Assembly (NCBI GenBank): GCA_965198415.1
Contig: CBDAPN010000032.1
Span: forward strand, 992,001 to 1,056,000
DNA from: Endozoicomonas sp965198415
GTDB lineage: Bacteria; Pseudomonadota; Gammaproteobacteria; Pseudomonadales; Endozoicomonadaceae
Length of the DNA: 64,000 bases
Direction of reading: 5' to 3'
The notes under the pieces were generated by a model. That model saw nothing but the letters and a program-made list of their open reading frames with translations. It made no database searches and was not told the origin of the DNA. Positions 1-8,647 of this stretch are shown in pieces. Positions within the stretch are counted from its first letter, which is position 1. The number at the start of each line of letters is the position of its first letter. The position numbers were made by a program, and so were the translations under genes.

Positions 1-651
1 GAATTATTACCGGCGAACTATTCGCTGGATAATCTTGCGGGCAAGCAGATTTGTAAACAAACATTGCAAAAGCAAATGAAGTTGCCTGTGAACGATAAAC
101 CGATTTATGGCATGGTCAGTCGCCTAGCCGAGCAAAAAGGGTTTGCGTATCTGATTCCAGCCCTATGGCAATTTTTACAAGGTGATGTACAAGTGGTGCT
201 GCAAGGTTCTGGCGATAGCAACATTGCCGCTGAACTTAATCATCTTGCTAACGCGTTTCCAGACAAATGCCGTTTTGTTGAAGCATACAACAACACTCTG
301 GCGCATCTTATTGAGGCCGGTTCCGATTTCTTTTTGATGCCATCGCTGTTCGAACCTTGTGGTCTGAACCAGATGTACAGCATGAAGTACGGCACCCTGC
401 CCATTGTCCGTGCAGTTGGAGGCTTAGTGGACTCCGTCAGATGCTTTGAGGCCGGTATTGAAGGTGCCACAGGTTTCATGTTTGACTGCGCCGAGCAAAG
501 TCGATTGCTACAGTGCCTGCAAAAAACGCTGCAGGTCTATTCGGACACCAAAACCATGCGCCGAATGATCATCAATGCTATGTCGGCATCGTTTACTTGG
601 GAGCAGTCGGCGTTTGATTATCTGGCGGTTTATCGTTCGGCAGGGCGCTGA
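1..651 (+). CDS. glgA: Glycogen/starch synthase, C-terminal part (cut by window edge)
   Basis: The reading frame is open from base 1, so the gene starts before the window; 216 residues and the stop are visible. This is the C-terminal Rossmann half of a GT5 glycogen synthase, which adds glucose from ADP-glucose to glycogen. Visible family signatures are the YGMVSRLAEQKG segment, the QGSGD strand and the donor-binding loop MPSLFEPCGLNQMYSMKYGT, followed by PIVRAVGGLVDSV. The TTG at base 64 is internal and not a start. No other glg gene is visible downstream, where a gene on the opposite strand follows. Confidence 0.9.
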   Translation, partial: ELLPANYSLDNLAGKQICKQTLQKQMKLPVNDKPIYGMVSRLAEQKGFAYLIPALWQFLQGDVQVVLQGSGDSNIAAELNHLANAFPDKCRFVEAYNNTLAHLIEAGSDFFLMPSLFEPCGLNQMYSMKYGTLPIVRAVGGLVDSVRCFEAGIEGATGFMFDCAEQSRLLQCLQKTLQVYSDTKTMRRMIINAMSASFTWEQSAFDYLAVYRSAGR

Positions 652-732
652 GCGATTATGGTTTTATTGGAGTTTGTTACCCTTTGACCCATGCTTGGGG
701 AGGCAGCCAAGCATGAGAAAATCAAAAGTCCG

Positions 733-1428
733 TTAATCCATCATTTTTTTAATATTGGCGATTCTGGCACCTTTGCAAGCTGGATAAGTGGTGCATACCC
801 AGCACTTCGTGCCGACATGGGGGGCTTTTTTTAGCGTTACTAGTTTCATCGGCTGCTGACATTTTGGGCAGTGTGGCGGGGTTTCTGCTTCAATTTTTGC
901 GATAGCCGTTCTTGGTGTTGGCAGTTCGTAGTCTGGAGCTGTCAGATCATCCAAGCCACAGGCGGCAAAAATTGTGCTGCGTAGCTGTGTAACATCACGC
1001 CAGGGTTTCATCTCGTATTGCAGCAGGGGCAGGTTTGCCGATTCGCAGAGCTCGCGTAATAATCTGAACTCTCTGGAGTTGGGGGTTTCGTTGTAGGGGA
1101 TCAGGTTGATGACACAGCAAACCTCCATTTTACGACGATGGTATAGTACAAAATCAAAACGAAGATTCTTCTTGATATTCAGCGCAACAGCGGCACGGCT
1201 CCACCTGTTTGCTTTCAGCACATCACCCACTGGCAGCGATGGTAAAACCATAAAGTGGCTTCGGACAGCGATGTCCAGTTGGCCAAAAAAAGAGCGCTTG
1301 TCTTGCTCAAGCAGATTGGTAAAAACGTTGGTTCTAATGGGACTAACGGCTAACCAGATAAGTCTGGCAAAGACGATAAAAACAAGAATTGAACCTGAAA
1401 CAACGAGATAAAAATTGTCCAGAAGCAC
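733..1428 (-). CDS. DUF2726 domain protein with C-terminal zinc ribbon
   Basis: A 231-residue protein with an N-terminal membrane anchor (about residues 5-28), a DUF2726-like domain (about 40-160, typified by the FDFVLYHRRKMEV stretch) and a C-terminal topoisomerase-type zinc ribbon with Cys187, Cys190, Cys209, Cys212 and Cys218. DUF2726 resembles the nuclease-like fold seen in restriction-related proteins, so nucleic-acid binding is plausible; no catalytic role can be stated. The start is GTG, with AAGG about 10 bases upstream. It stands alone, convergent with glgA. Confidence 0.7.
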   Translation of the reverse strand: MLLDNFYLVVSGSILVFIVFARLIWLAVSPIRTNVFTNLLEQDKRSFFGQLDIAVRSHFMVLPSLPVGDVLKANRWSRAAVALNIKKNLRFDFVLYHRRKMEVCCVINLIPYNETPNSREFRLLRELCESANLPLLQYEMKPWRDVTQLRSTIFAACGLDDLTAPDYELPTPRTAIAKIEAETPPHCPKCQQPMKLVTLKKAPHVGTKCWVCTTYPACKGARIANIKKMMD

Positions 1429-1713
1429 TGCACTACCTTGCTTGTATTGAATTTATAAACGAACGGATTTCAACAAACGTGTAGCTGGGGTTGACGAACG
1501 TCACAAATATTTTGCGACGCTCGCTAGAATGCATCGGGCGTGAAATGCTCATTGTAAAGCTCGCAGCCATCAATAGCATTGCCCAGCTATACGAAAACAC
1601 AAGGCTTTAATACCTGTTCAGCTGACTATATAACAGTCTAAGCCAAAATAGGTATTAGAATCTCGCTCGACAATTTTATAAATTGCGGAGCTCAATCAGG
1701 CATCTGAAAACGT

Positions 1714-1992
1714 TTACACAGCAGAGAGCGGCTCTTCTTTTGCAATCGTACCCTCTGTGTTTTCACTGGTGTTGCCTGATCCATTATCCGGGATGACTTT
1801 AGTGGCTATCAGCCCTTTGGGGCCCTGACCAATTTCAAAGCTGACCATCTGGCCGGCTTTTAACGTTTTAAAGCCATCCATCTCTATTACAGAGTAATGA
1901 ATGAGAACGTCTTGATTTTCTGTCGCTTCTTGCGCCTGGATAAATCCATAACCTTTAGGGTTATTAAACCACTTGACTGTACCTACCAGCAT
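1714..1992 (-). CDS. cspD: Cold-shock domain protein, CspD-like
   Basis: The protein begins MLVGTVKWFNNPKGYGFI and carries the RNP1 (KGYGFI) and RNP2-like (DVLIHYSVI) motifs of a single OB-fold cold-shock domain, with a variable acidic tail of about 25 residues. CspD-type proteins bind single-stranded DNA or RNA and in E. coli inhibit replication in stationary phase. An in-frame ATG lies upstream at 2040, but AAGGA sits 9-10 bases before the ATG at 1992, so I chose 1992 (92 aa). The usual clpS-clpA neighbours are absent. A CRP-like site lies about 130 bases upstream. Confidence 0.85.
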   Translation of the reverse strand: MLVGTVKWFNNPKGYGFIQAQEATENQDVLIHYSVIEMDGFKTLKAGQMVSFEIGQGPKGLIATKVIPDNGSGNTSENTEGTIAKEEPLSAV

Positions 1993-2040
1993 AGCTTCCA
2001 TTTCCTTCTTGGTCGCTTCCATACAGCTTATTGACTTCAA

Positions 2041-2589
2041 TTATTACATTGAAGGAACTGCTGGGAAACTGCAACCCTTGTTGTTTTAATTTTTGACATT
2101 TTTTTATGCGTGTAAATAAAGTGTGATCCTTGTCACTTTGTAGCCTGTAAATCAGAGCTGAGTGTACAGGCCGCACAAAAATGTTTTTACAATATAACAT
2201 CATAATTTACTGAAATAATAGCTTTTAGCTGACTTTCTCTACCAATGTTATTCGTTTAAGAGCTTGCTTCTTTGTCGGTGTGTTTGTATGACATCTGTCG
2301 ATAGTCTGTACACATGCTACTTATATTGGATGAAGTTGAGCAGGGGCAGTGTGCGCTTAGAGGCGGCTTGGAAAGTTGTCTCAATGCTCTTGTTTCAGGG
2401 CGTTTTGGCTGTGTTTCATCGCCCTTTCGGCGGCTTTGGTTTCGTCATCGAGCCTAATCAGTCACTTTTAAATACGACAAAACCATTCTAAATTAGGTTA
2501 GTCTGTTCACAACCCTTCTTGAGAAAAACTTACGAGCACACCGTTGTTTATTGCGATGTGTTTTCCCATTTGCACTCAGGTAATCTCCA
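2041..2589. other. Intergenic region between cspD and ldh
   Basis: About 550 bases between divergently transcribed cspD and ldh. Both promoters must lie here. A CRP-like palindrome is the only site I can name. A 75-codon frame at 2264-2491 has no convincing ribosome site or recognisable protein, and I do not call it. Confidence 0.5.
2119..2140. promoter_or_regulatory. Candidate CRP binding site upstream of cspD
   Basis: TGTGA (2122-2126), six bases, then TCACT (2133-2137) matches the CRP consensus TGTGA-N6-TCACA at 9 of 10 core positions. It lies about 130 bases upstream of the cspD start and about 450 upstream of ldh. Which gene it serves, or whether it is used, cannot be told from sequence. 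Confidence 0.5.
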
Positions 2590-3531
2590 ATGAACATGAA
2601 TAAAATAGGCATTATCGGCACCGGTTTTGTCGGCATGGCGGCAGCTTACTCGCTGTTTCAGCAAAAGCTTGCCAATCACATTGTGTTGGTGGATAAAAGT
2701 CTCGACAGGGCAAAAGGCGAAGCGTTGGATTTGATGCACGGCCAACCTTTAGTGGGCCGCTGTGAGGTGAATGCTGGCGATTTTGCCAGCCTTAAGGATG
2801 CCGGCATTATTGTAATTTGTGCCGGAGTCAGTCAGTCTGGCCCGGATGAAAGTCGTTTGCAGCTGTTGCAACGAAATATCACGGTATTTGAGTCCATTGC
2901 CAGCGAGCTTGACCGCCATGCGCCGGATGCCATGTTGTTGGTCTCCAGCAACCCGGTGGATATTCTTACTCACGCTATGCAGCACCTAAGCCAACGACCG
3001 AAGAACTTGATCATTGGCACCGGCACCCTGCTGGATACCTCGCGCTTTCGCACCTTGCTGGCTGATTATTACGAAGTCTCGCCACAATCAGTACACGCTT
3101 ATATTCTGGGTGAACACGGCGACTCAGAGTTTCCTGTCTGGAGTTCGGCAGCGGTTGCCGGTCTTGCTATTCGTGGTAACACCATCAATGGACGGAAGTA
3201 TGACCCGCAAGCGCTGGCCGAAATTGCGAGCCATGTCAGAAAAGCCGCTTATGAAATTATTGCCAACAAGGGCTACACCAATTGGGCCATTGGCTTGGTG
3301 ATCGCCTATATTATTCGCAGTATTCGTGACAATCAGCGCAATGTGCTGCCGGTTACCGTCAGCTTGAATGGAGAGTACGGTCTGGAGGATGTCTGCCTGA
3401 GCCTGCCCACGGTGATTGGCAGCAACGGCGTGGAAAATATCATTGCACCAATGCTTGATGAAGAAGAGTTGGCGAGCATTCAAAAAGGTGCTGATACCCT
3501 GAAGGCGTCTTGGTTTGAGGTTGCGGGCTAG
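2590..3531 (+). CDS. ldh: L-lactate dehydrogenase
   Basis: NAD-dependent L-lactate/malate dehydrogenase family, 313 aa, interconverting pyruvate and L-lactate. Visible features: the dinucleotide loop GTGFVG near the N-terminus, the substrate loop with Gln and Arg (QSGPDESRLQLL), SSNPVDILT, GTGTLLDTSRFR with the substrate-binding Arg, and the catalytic His176 in GEHGDSEFPVW. The substrate loop lacks the acid/Met typical of malate dehydrogenase at the Gln position, which favours lactate. The loop seems one residue longer than in common LDHs, judged from memory. Together with adhP and ackA-pta in this window it suits mixed-acid fermentation. Confidence 0.88.
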   Translation: MNMNKIGIIGTGFVGMAAAYSLFQQKLANHIVLVDKSLDRAKGEALDLMHGQPLVGRCEVNAGDFASLKDAGIIVICAGVSQSGPDESRLQLLQRNITVFESIASELDRHAPDAMLLVSSNPVDILTHAMQHLSQRPKNLIIGTGTLLDTSRFRTLLADYYEVSPQSVHAYILGEHGDSEFPVWSSAAVAGLAIRGNTINGRKYDPQALAEIASHVRKAAYEIIANKGYTNWAIGLVIAYIIRSIRDNQRNVLPVTVSLNGEYGLEDVCLSLPTVIGSNGVENIIAPMLDEEELASIQKGADTLKASWFEVAG

Positions 3532-3574
3532 AGGCTTTAGGAATGGCAGGCGCCGTGAGATTCATGGTGCCCCT

Positions 3575-3686
3575 GTCTGGGCGACCCCGTCTAGGCGACC
3601 CCGTCTGGGCGACCCCGTCTGGGCGACCCCGTCTGGGCGACCCCGTCTGGGCGACCCCGTCTGGGCGACCCCGTCTGGGCGACCCC
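3575..3686. repeat. 14-bp minisatellite, eight tandem copies
   Basis: Eight head-to-tail copies of GTCTGGGCGACCCC, with one substitution (copy 2 has GTCTAGG). It lies between the convergent genes ldh and erpA. The unit contains GGGCGACCC, so each copy could form a small stem. Period 14 is not a multiple of three, so all frames stay open and give spurious ORFs on both strands. Confidence 0.97.
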
Positions 3687-3714
3687 ATCAATTTCCAAAC
3701 GGCCTCTCACTCGC

Positions 3715-4068
3715 TCATAATGAGAAGGAAGAACCGCACCCACAGGTGGCTGTGGCGTTTGGGTTATTTACCACAAAGCGTGCGCCTTCAAGGCCTTCTA
3801 TGTAATCGATTTCAGACCCCGCCAGATACTGATAACTCAGGGAGTCCACAACCACTGAGGCGCCATTTTTAACGACCAGGGTGTCATCTTCCGCCAGATT
3901 ACCATCAATAGTAAAGACGTACTGAAAACCTGAACAGCCGCCCCCCGTGATGTAAACCCGCAATCTTTGATTTTTATCGGTTTCGTCTTCCAACAAAGCA
4001 CATACCTTCCGGGCAGCAGCATCAGAGACACTGAATGGCTCTGGTATGACTGTTTCTACTACGCTCAT
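3715..4068 (-). CDS. erpA: Iron-sulfur cluster insertion protein ErpA
   Basis: A-type Fe-S carrier of 117 aa that delivers clusters to apo-targets. The three ligand cysteines are in place: GGGCSGFQYVF in the middle and TCGCGSSF at the C-terminus. I chose the ATG at 4068 because GGAGGG lies 6 bases upstream and the protein then has the normal ErpA length; an ATG at 4107 would add 13 unrelated residues. It sits downstream of the bactofilin gene on the same strand (about 110 bases), a pairing familiar in gammaproteobacteria. Confidence 0.93.
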   Translation of the reverse strand: MSVVETVIPEPFSVSDAAARKVCALLEDETDKNQRLRVYITGGGCSGFQYVFTIDGNLAEDDTLVVKNGASVVVDSLSYQYLAGSEIDYIEGLEGARFVVNNPNATATCGCGSSFSL

Positions 4069-4180
4069 TGACCCTCCCGTGCCGTGGTCACTGGCTGCGG
4101 CTGTCATCCTGCTACAGCCATAAGCCAGTTACCCATCATTTAAACCAGCGGGCTATTATCTAAGTAACCCACTATGGCAG

Positions 4181-4621
4181 TCAATTATTAGCTGCCTCAA
4201 TAACATCGCCGCCGGGGATTGCTGACCCATTTTCCAGCAGTACATGTTGGGTGGCACCGCCAGCAGGGAGGTGCTCAAGACTGCCATTAACCTGAGAGCC
4301 TTTGGTCATTTCGATCACATTGTAAAAAACATTACCCGTAATAATTGCTCTGGAGGCTAGCTCAAGGTGTTCTTCGGCGTAAACATTGCCGCGAACGTGT
4401 CCGTCCACCACCACCCGTTGCGCTCGCACATCCCCTTGCACATTGCCGGTTTGGGCAATGGTCAGTAACCCGCTGTCGGCATTAATGTTGCCAATCACTC
4501 GCCCTTCTAAGTGAACAGCCCCGGAGAACTGCACATCTCCGGTTATGGTTGTCTCGGATGATATAAGGGTTGTACTGCTCTCTTTGCCGCTTGCGTTAAT
4601 CGCCTTGTTTTTACCGAACAT
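4181..4621 (-). CDS. Bactofilin (polymer-forming cytoskeletal protein)
   Basis: A 146-aa protein with the bactofilin (DUF583) right-handed beta-helix core, seen as repeating hydrophobic/glycine rungs (TTITGDVQFSGAVHLEGRV, GDVRAQRVVVDGHVRGNVYA). Short polar tails flank the core. Bactofilins self-assemble into nucleotide-free filaments under the membrane and help position envelope enzymes. Its ATG overlaps the end of the upstream membrane protein gene by 11 bases, implying coupled translation. Confidence 0.9.
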   Translation of the reverse strand: MFGKNKAINASGKESSTTLISSETTITGDVQFSGAVHLEGRVIGNINADSGLLTIAQTGNVQGDVRAQRVVVDGHVRGNVYAEEHLELASRAIITGNVFYNVIEMTKGSQVNGSLEHLPAGGATQHVLLENGSAIPGGDVIEAANN

Positions 4622-5354
4622 CAGTTACCAGCTCCTGATCCCATTGGAAAACTTGTTCAAAATTCTGCTTTTTGCCACTGGTTATCTTCACCACGACCTT
4701 CACCTCGGCAGGTTGAAAACCGTCGGGCAGGACGAAGTCAAGATAATCCCGGTCACTGGGCAATGATTGAAAATAACGAAAGCCCAGCTGGCTTTTCAGC
4801 TGTTCCTCTCCCACTAGCAGAGATAACGGGATAGATATGGCCTTGCCGTCCTGCTCGCCAAGCAAGCTGACAGCCAGAGTGCCCTTAAGAAATGGATTAG
4901 TGTGAGCTACCTGAGAAATAACCAGCTGCAACCGATACCCACCGGGCTGTGCTGTGGCCTGCAAGTTAAATGCAGCGACCCGAATCCCCAACGACTTATC
5001 TTCAGGCGCCAGAACGTTTTTGAAAAAAGTCAGCTCTTTGTGCAACTGCGCTTTTTCATCTTCAAGCTGTTTAACCTGTAGACGAACATGCTTAACCGCT
5101 GCACGATCAATCGCGCTGCCACTTTGTGCAATAGCCAGTTGCTGCTGTAGTTCGCTATTTGTGCTTTGCAAAGCCTGCACCCGGGTTTGCAGATTCCGGT
5201 TCTGCTTCAGGCTCTGCCCGCCGTGGATTGTACCCACCGAATAGGCGACAGCGCCAACTAAAACGACACTAATCAAAAGAATAAGTCGAACTAACCGCTC
5301 TCGCCTGGGGTTATGATGAATAACCCGAAGTTTAGAATCACTGATACTCACCAT
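4611..5354 (-). CDS. Single-pass membrane protein with coiled coil (DUF6776-like)
   Basis: About 247 aa: a short cytoplasmic basic segment, one transmembrane helix (about residues 20-45), a coiled coil (about 50-120, rich in Gln/Leu/Glu) and a C-terminal beta-rich periplasmic domain. The pairing with bactofilin and erpA matches the family annotated as DUF6776 in pseudomonads; that name is from memory. The ATG at 5354 is preceded directly by AGGGAG, which is very close, so the adjacent GTG at 5351 is an equally good start. It overlaps the bactofilin gene by 11 bases, so the two probably act together. Confidence 0.7.
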   Translation of the reverse strand: MVSISDSKLRVIHHNPRRERLVRLILLISVVLVGAVAYSVGTIHGGQSLKQNRNLQTRVQALQSTNSELQQQLAIAQSGSAIDRAAVKHVRLQVKQLEDEKAQLHKELTFFKNVLAPEDKSLGIRVAAFNLQATAQPGGYRLQLVISQVAHTNPFLKGTLAVSLLGEQDGKAISIPLSLLVGEEQLKSQLGFRYFQSLPSDRDYLDFVLPDGFQPAEVKVVVKITSGKKQNFEQVFQWDQELVTDVR

Positions 5355-5561
5355 CTCCCTAAAGCACAGATAATCCGAAAAAAAGACTGCCGGACTATAC
5401 ACAAGCTAAAAAAACATCACAAACCAGCGGATAAAATTTTAACCGTAAGGACAGGAAAATTATTCTCCCGAATAATAAAAAAGATAAACCAAAAGCCGTT
5501 TGGCACAGATATTTCCCAGCGTTATCATGCCACTTCAACCAATAATTCAGTGCTCACCAAA

Positions 5562-6179
5562 ATGCTTGATAAATGGACAGCTCCGCTCACTCAACGGCCA
5601 TTGCGTAGCGTGGCCAGAAGGCTACAACACTTTGGTATTGGGCCGGATCAGGTAACGATTGCTGGCTTTTTGATCGGTATGATTGCCATACCTCTGCTGG
5701 CCTTTGAGCACTACCTGTTGGCACTCGGCGCTATTTTGCTCAACCGTTTTCTTGATGGTCTTGACGGTGCACTAGCAAGGTTAAGCGCTCCATCAGACGC
5801 CGGCGGGTTTCTGGATATTACTCTGGATTTTATTTTTTATTCAGGCGTTGTCGTCGGCTTTGCCCTTGGGGCGCCACAGGAAAATGCCTTAGCAGCCTGT
5901 GTGCTCATTTTCTCGTTCATGGGAACGGGCTCCAGCTTTTTGGCTTACGCCATAATGGCGGAAAAACACCAGCTAAGTGATCCCCACTTTGCCCATAAGT
6001 CCCTTCATTATCTGGGCGGGCTGGCAGAAGGTACTGAAACCATTTTACTGTTCGTTCTGTTCTGCCTGCTCCCCGAATACTTTCCACAACTGGCTTACGG
6101 GTTTGCCGTGATTTGCCTTATGACCACCGCACTTAGGGTTTGGGGAGGTTATCGCACCATCCAACAGGCAGAAAATTAA
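5562..6179 (+). CDS. CDP-alcohol phosphatidyltransferase family membrane enzyme
   Basis: A 205-aa integral membrane protein with the CDP-alcohol phosphatidyltransferase signature: Asp-x2-Asp-Gly-x2-Ala-Arg within FLDGLDGALAR, then Gly-x3-Asp-x3-Asp in GGFLDITLD. Such enzymes move a phosphatidyl group from CDP-diacylglycerol to an alcohol. The acceptor (glycerophosphate, inositol, serine or another) cannot be read from sequence. The frame is open further upstream (from 5313) into the divergent gene, but the conserved part starts near Met 5562; no strong ribosome site marks it. Five or six membrane helices are apparent. Confidence 0.82.
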   Translation: MLDKWTAPLTQRPLRSVARRLQHFGIGPDQVTIAGFLIGMIAIPLLAFEHYLLALGAILLNRFLDGLDGALARLSAPSDAGGFLDITLDFIFYSGVVVGFALGAPQENALAACVLIFSFMGTGSSFLAYAIMAEKHQLSDPHFAHKSLHYLGGLAEGTETILLFVLFCLLPEYFPQLAYGFAVICLMTTALRVWGGYRTIQQAEN

Positions 6180-6377
6180 CAGTAATAATCAAACAATTTT
6201 TCATGAATTAATCGCACTTTGGACAGTGCTTGACTATAAAAATGGTGCTGTTTTTGACTCGATGCCAAATGGATGCTGTGTGGAAATATTTACTCTTCAG
6301 CCTTGGCAAAACCGCTTTGGAACTTTCGGGAAACAATGCAGTCAAACGCTCAACCATCACTCAAGATTTGGTCAATC

Positions 6378-7268
6378 ATGAAAAAACTCAGTCAACTGTT
6401 ACCCATTTTTTTACTACTCTGCCTGACGATAAAAGCCTACTCACTGGAGCAAAACCCAACGGAGCAGGTCGAAGAACCCACCGGGGCCGTCACTACCACT
6501 GCTGTTGACACAAAAGCAGTACCTCCCCAAGAAGCTACCTCTTATGAAGCAGCGCCCTCCGAGCAGCAAAAGGCCGCTGAACCAGTTCACACCAAAATTA
6601 CCGCTCCTACACAAAGAATAGAGACCTTTGACCCCAAAAAATTGCGGCTAGTGGAATATAACTCCTCAAGTGGTAACTACCTGTTCCGTGGCAATATCCC
6701 AATAAAAAAACAGCGCTTCGCCTACGAAGAACTGTTCGCCCATATGAGTGAGCAGAGCGAGAAGGAGCTCGGTGTTCCTCTGCCGAAGGATACGTTGATT
6801 CTTGTTGTTTCTCTTATCAGCCCCTTCACTGAAAACAAGCTGCTGCAAATTGAAGAGCGCTATGCTGAAAGAAACTCCGACAGCGTGCGCCTCTACAACC
6901 ACCCGATTTACGGTGCGCTATCCAGCCCGAATCTGTATCCGCAAATGCTCAAGGGTTTCATGCTCTACGGGCCCATTCTGGATGATGTCAATGAGCTCAC
7001 GCCCAAAATCAAAAAATGGATGGTAATGGGTCGCAGTCGGCCAAAAGCCATTTATGTTCATTGCCGTGTTGGCAGTGACCGCACCGGGCTGGTTCTTGGC
7101 ACCTATCAAATGCAATACCGTGGAATGCCATACAAAGAGGCCATGGCAGAAGCGGAGGAAATCGCTGGCCGTCCGTTAACATGGCGCCATAAAAGAGGGC
7201 TTCAATGGATGGCATACTATTTACGGGATCACATCGGTGTACAGACTGTAGGCAACATTAAACAGTAG
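6378..7268 (+). CDS. Secreted dual-specificity/tyrosine phosphatase-like protein
   Basis: A 296-aa protein with a clear signal peptide (MKKLSQLLPIFLLLCLTIKA), a Pro/Glu/Thr-rich linker (about residues 25-90) and a phosphatase domain with the P-loop HCRVGSDRTG (nucleophile Cys229, Arg235). Cys-x5-Arg enzymes hydrolyse phospho-Tyr, phosphoinositides or phosphatidylglycerophosphate. The gene follows the phosphatidyltransferase gene by about 200 bases on the same strand, so a lipid phosphate substrate is an attractive guess, but the export signal places it in the periplasm or outside. The ATG at 6378 is chosen because it begins the signal peptide; the frame extends upstream to 6273. Confidence 0.78.
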   Translation: MKKLSQLLPIFLLLCLTIKAYSLEQNPTEQVEEPTGAVTTTAVDTKAVPPQEATSYEAAPSEQQKAAEPVHTKITAPTQRIETFDPKKLRLVEYNSSSGNYLFRGNIPIKKQRFAYEELFAHMSEQSEKELGVPLPKDTLILVVSLISPFTENKLLQIEERYAERNSDSVRLYNHPIYGALSSPNLYPQMLKGFMLYGPILDDVNELTPKIKKWMVMGRSRPKAIYVHCRVGSDRTGLVLGTYQMQYRGMPYKEAMAEAEEIAGRPLTWRHKRGLQWMAYYLRDHIGVQTVGNIKQ

Positions 7269-7286
7269 CCCAACCACAAACAGAGT

Positions 7287-7319
7287 CGTCGCTCCATGTG
7301 CTCATTCATGGTGGCGACG
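7287..7319 (+). terminator. Hairpin downstream of the phosphatase gene
   Basis: CGTCGC-T-CCATG, an 8-base loop, then CATGG-TG-GCGACG form an interrupted 11-bp stem about 20 bases after the stop codon. There is no good T-run, so termination is plausible but not certain. Confidence 0.45.
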
Positions 7320-7522
7320 CTAAATTTGAAAACTTACCTACGCATGCGGTGTTGCGAATCTTTTTGCTCAAACCTCCCCCATTCCCTCAGCTGGCTCGAA
7401 AAAACATATAAATAATTTTTGATTTGTTAAATATAAGACTACAGTAGTTTATATCGGGTGCTGATTCTGCATCTGTTAACGGATCTTTGTCTTGTATTGC
7501 ATTATTTATCTGGAGGTAAGCT

Positions 7523-8542
7523 ATGAAAGCCGCCGTAGCTCATGAGTTTAATGCCCCACTTCGCATTGATGAGGTAGCTGTTCCGACCATTGCCGAGCAT
7601 GAAATACTGGTCAAAATAAAGGCGTCAGGTGTTTGTCATACCGATATTCACGCCTGTCATGGCGACTGGCCGGTAAAACCCAATATGCCTCTGATTCCGG
7701 GGCACGAAGGCGTTGGGGAGGTTGTTGAGCTTGGCAGTCATGTCAAGCACTTGAAATTAGGCGACAGAGTAGGTATTCCATTTTTGTACTCCGCCTGCGG
7801 TCATTGCGATTACTGCCTTGAGGGCAACGAAACATTGTGCCCGGAAAGTGTTTATACCGGCTATCTTGTGCATGGCGGGTACGCGGACTATTGCCGGGCC
7901 GATGCCAACTATGTAGTAAAAATACCAGACGCCCTGAGCTTTATAGAGGCGGCGCCTTTATTTTGTGCCGGGGTCACTTCTTACAAAGCATTGAAAGTCA
8001 GCAGAACCAAGCCGGGCGACTGGGTCTCTTGTGTTGGCGTTGGTGGCCTTGGTCACCTTGCCATTCAGTATGCCACCGCCATGGGGCTGAATGTTGTGGC
8101 AGTTGATACCGGTGAAGACAAACAAGCGTTATCCATGAAGCTTGGCGCTAAACACTTTGTTGATTTCAAAAAAGAGCAGCCCGAAGAAAAAATCCGCGCT
8201 CTGCTCGGGACTGGCGTTCATGCTGCTATCTGCACCGCTGTCACCAATGCAGGCTTTGAAAGCGCCTACGCTTCGGTGCGCCGTGGAGGAACTTTGGTAT
8301 TGGTTGGCATACCATCCGGTGACATGCCCGTTCCTATTTTTGATACCGTCATCAACGGCATCACTTTGGTGGGTTCAATTGTGGGTACCCGAAGGGATCT
8401 GGAAGAATGCCTGGCCTTTGCCGCCGAGGGCAAAATCAAAACCGATATACATGTACGCAAACTCGAAGACATTAATCAGATTTTTGATGAGCTGGAAAAA
8501 GGCGAAGTAACCGGACGCATTGTTATGGACTTCGACTCCTGA
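7523..8542 (+). CDS. adhP: Zinc-dependent alcohol dehydrogenase, AdhP type
   Basis: A 339-aa medium-chain dehydrogenase/reductase that interconverts alcohols and aldehydes with NAD. Catalytic-zinc ligands lie in SGVCHTDIHACHGDWP and GHEGVGEVVELG. The structural zinc site has four cysteines (SACGHCDYCLEGNETLC). The NAD fold has GVGGLGHLAIQYA. The ATG follows GGAGG at the usual distance. It is a single gene with its own upstream AT-rich region (7320-7522), where I cannot fix a promoter. It fits ethanol formation or assimilation beside lactate and acetate metabolism. Confidence 0.92.
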   Translation: MKAAVAHEFNAPLRIDEVAVPTIAEHEILVKIKASGVCHTDIHACHGDWPVKPNMPLIPGHEGVGEVVELGSHVKHLKLGDRVGIPFLYSACGHCDYCLEGNETLCPESVYTGYLVHGGYADYCRADANYVVKIPDALSFIEAAPLFCAGVTSYKALKVSRTKPGDWVSCVGVGGLGHLAIQYATAMGLNVVAVDTGEDKQALSMKLGAKHFVDFKKEQPEEKIRALLGTGVHAAICTAVTNAGFESAYASVRRGGTLVLVGIPSGDMPVPIFDTVINGITLVGSIVGTRRDLEECLAFAAEGKIKTDIHVRKLEDINQIFDELEKGEVTGRIVMDFDS

Positions 8543-8647
8543 CTTCACCGGCCCCCACAAGGAGTTGTGGGAGCACAACTGTCGCTTTTGGCCGTTGACA
8601 ATTCGTAGTAAAATCGCCTTTTTTCACAACTGAAGATAGATCCAACG

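Noticed and set aside
2264..2491. 75-codon ORF between cspD and ldh
   Set aside because: No convincing ribosome site, odd Cys/Trp-rich composition, no family recognised.
3515..3872. ORFs on both strands through the 14-bp repeat
   Set aside because: They are produced by the minisatellite, whose period of 14 keeps all frames open; low complexity and partly antisense to erpA.
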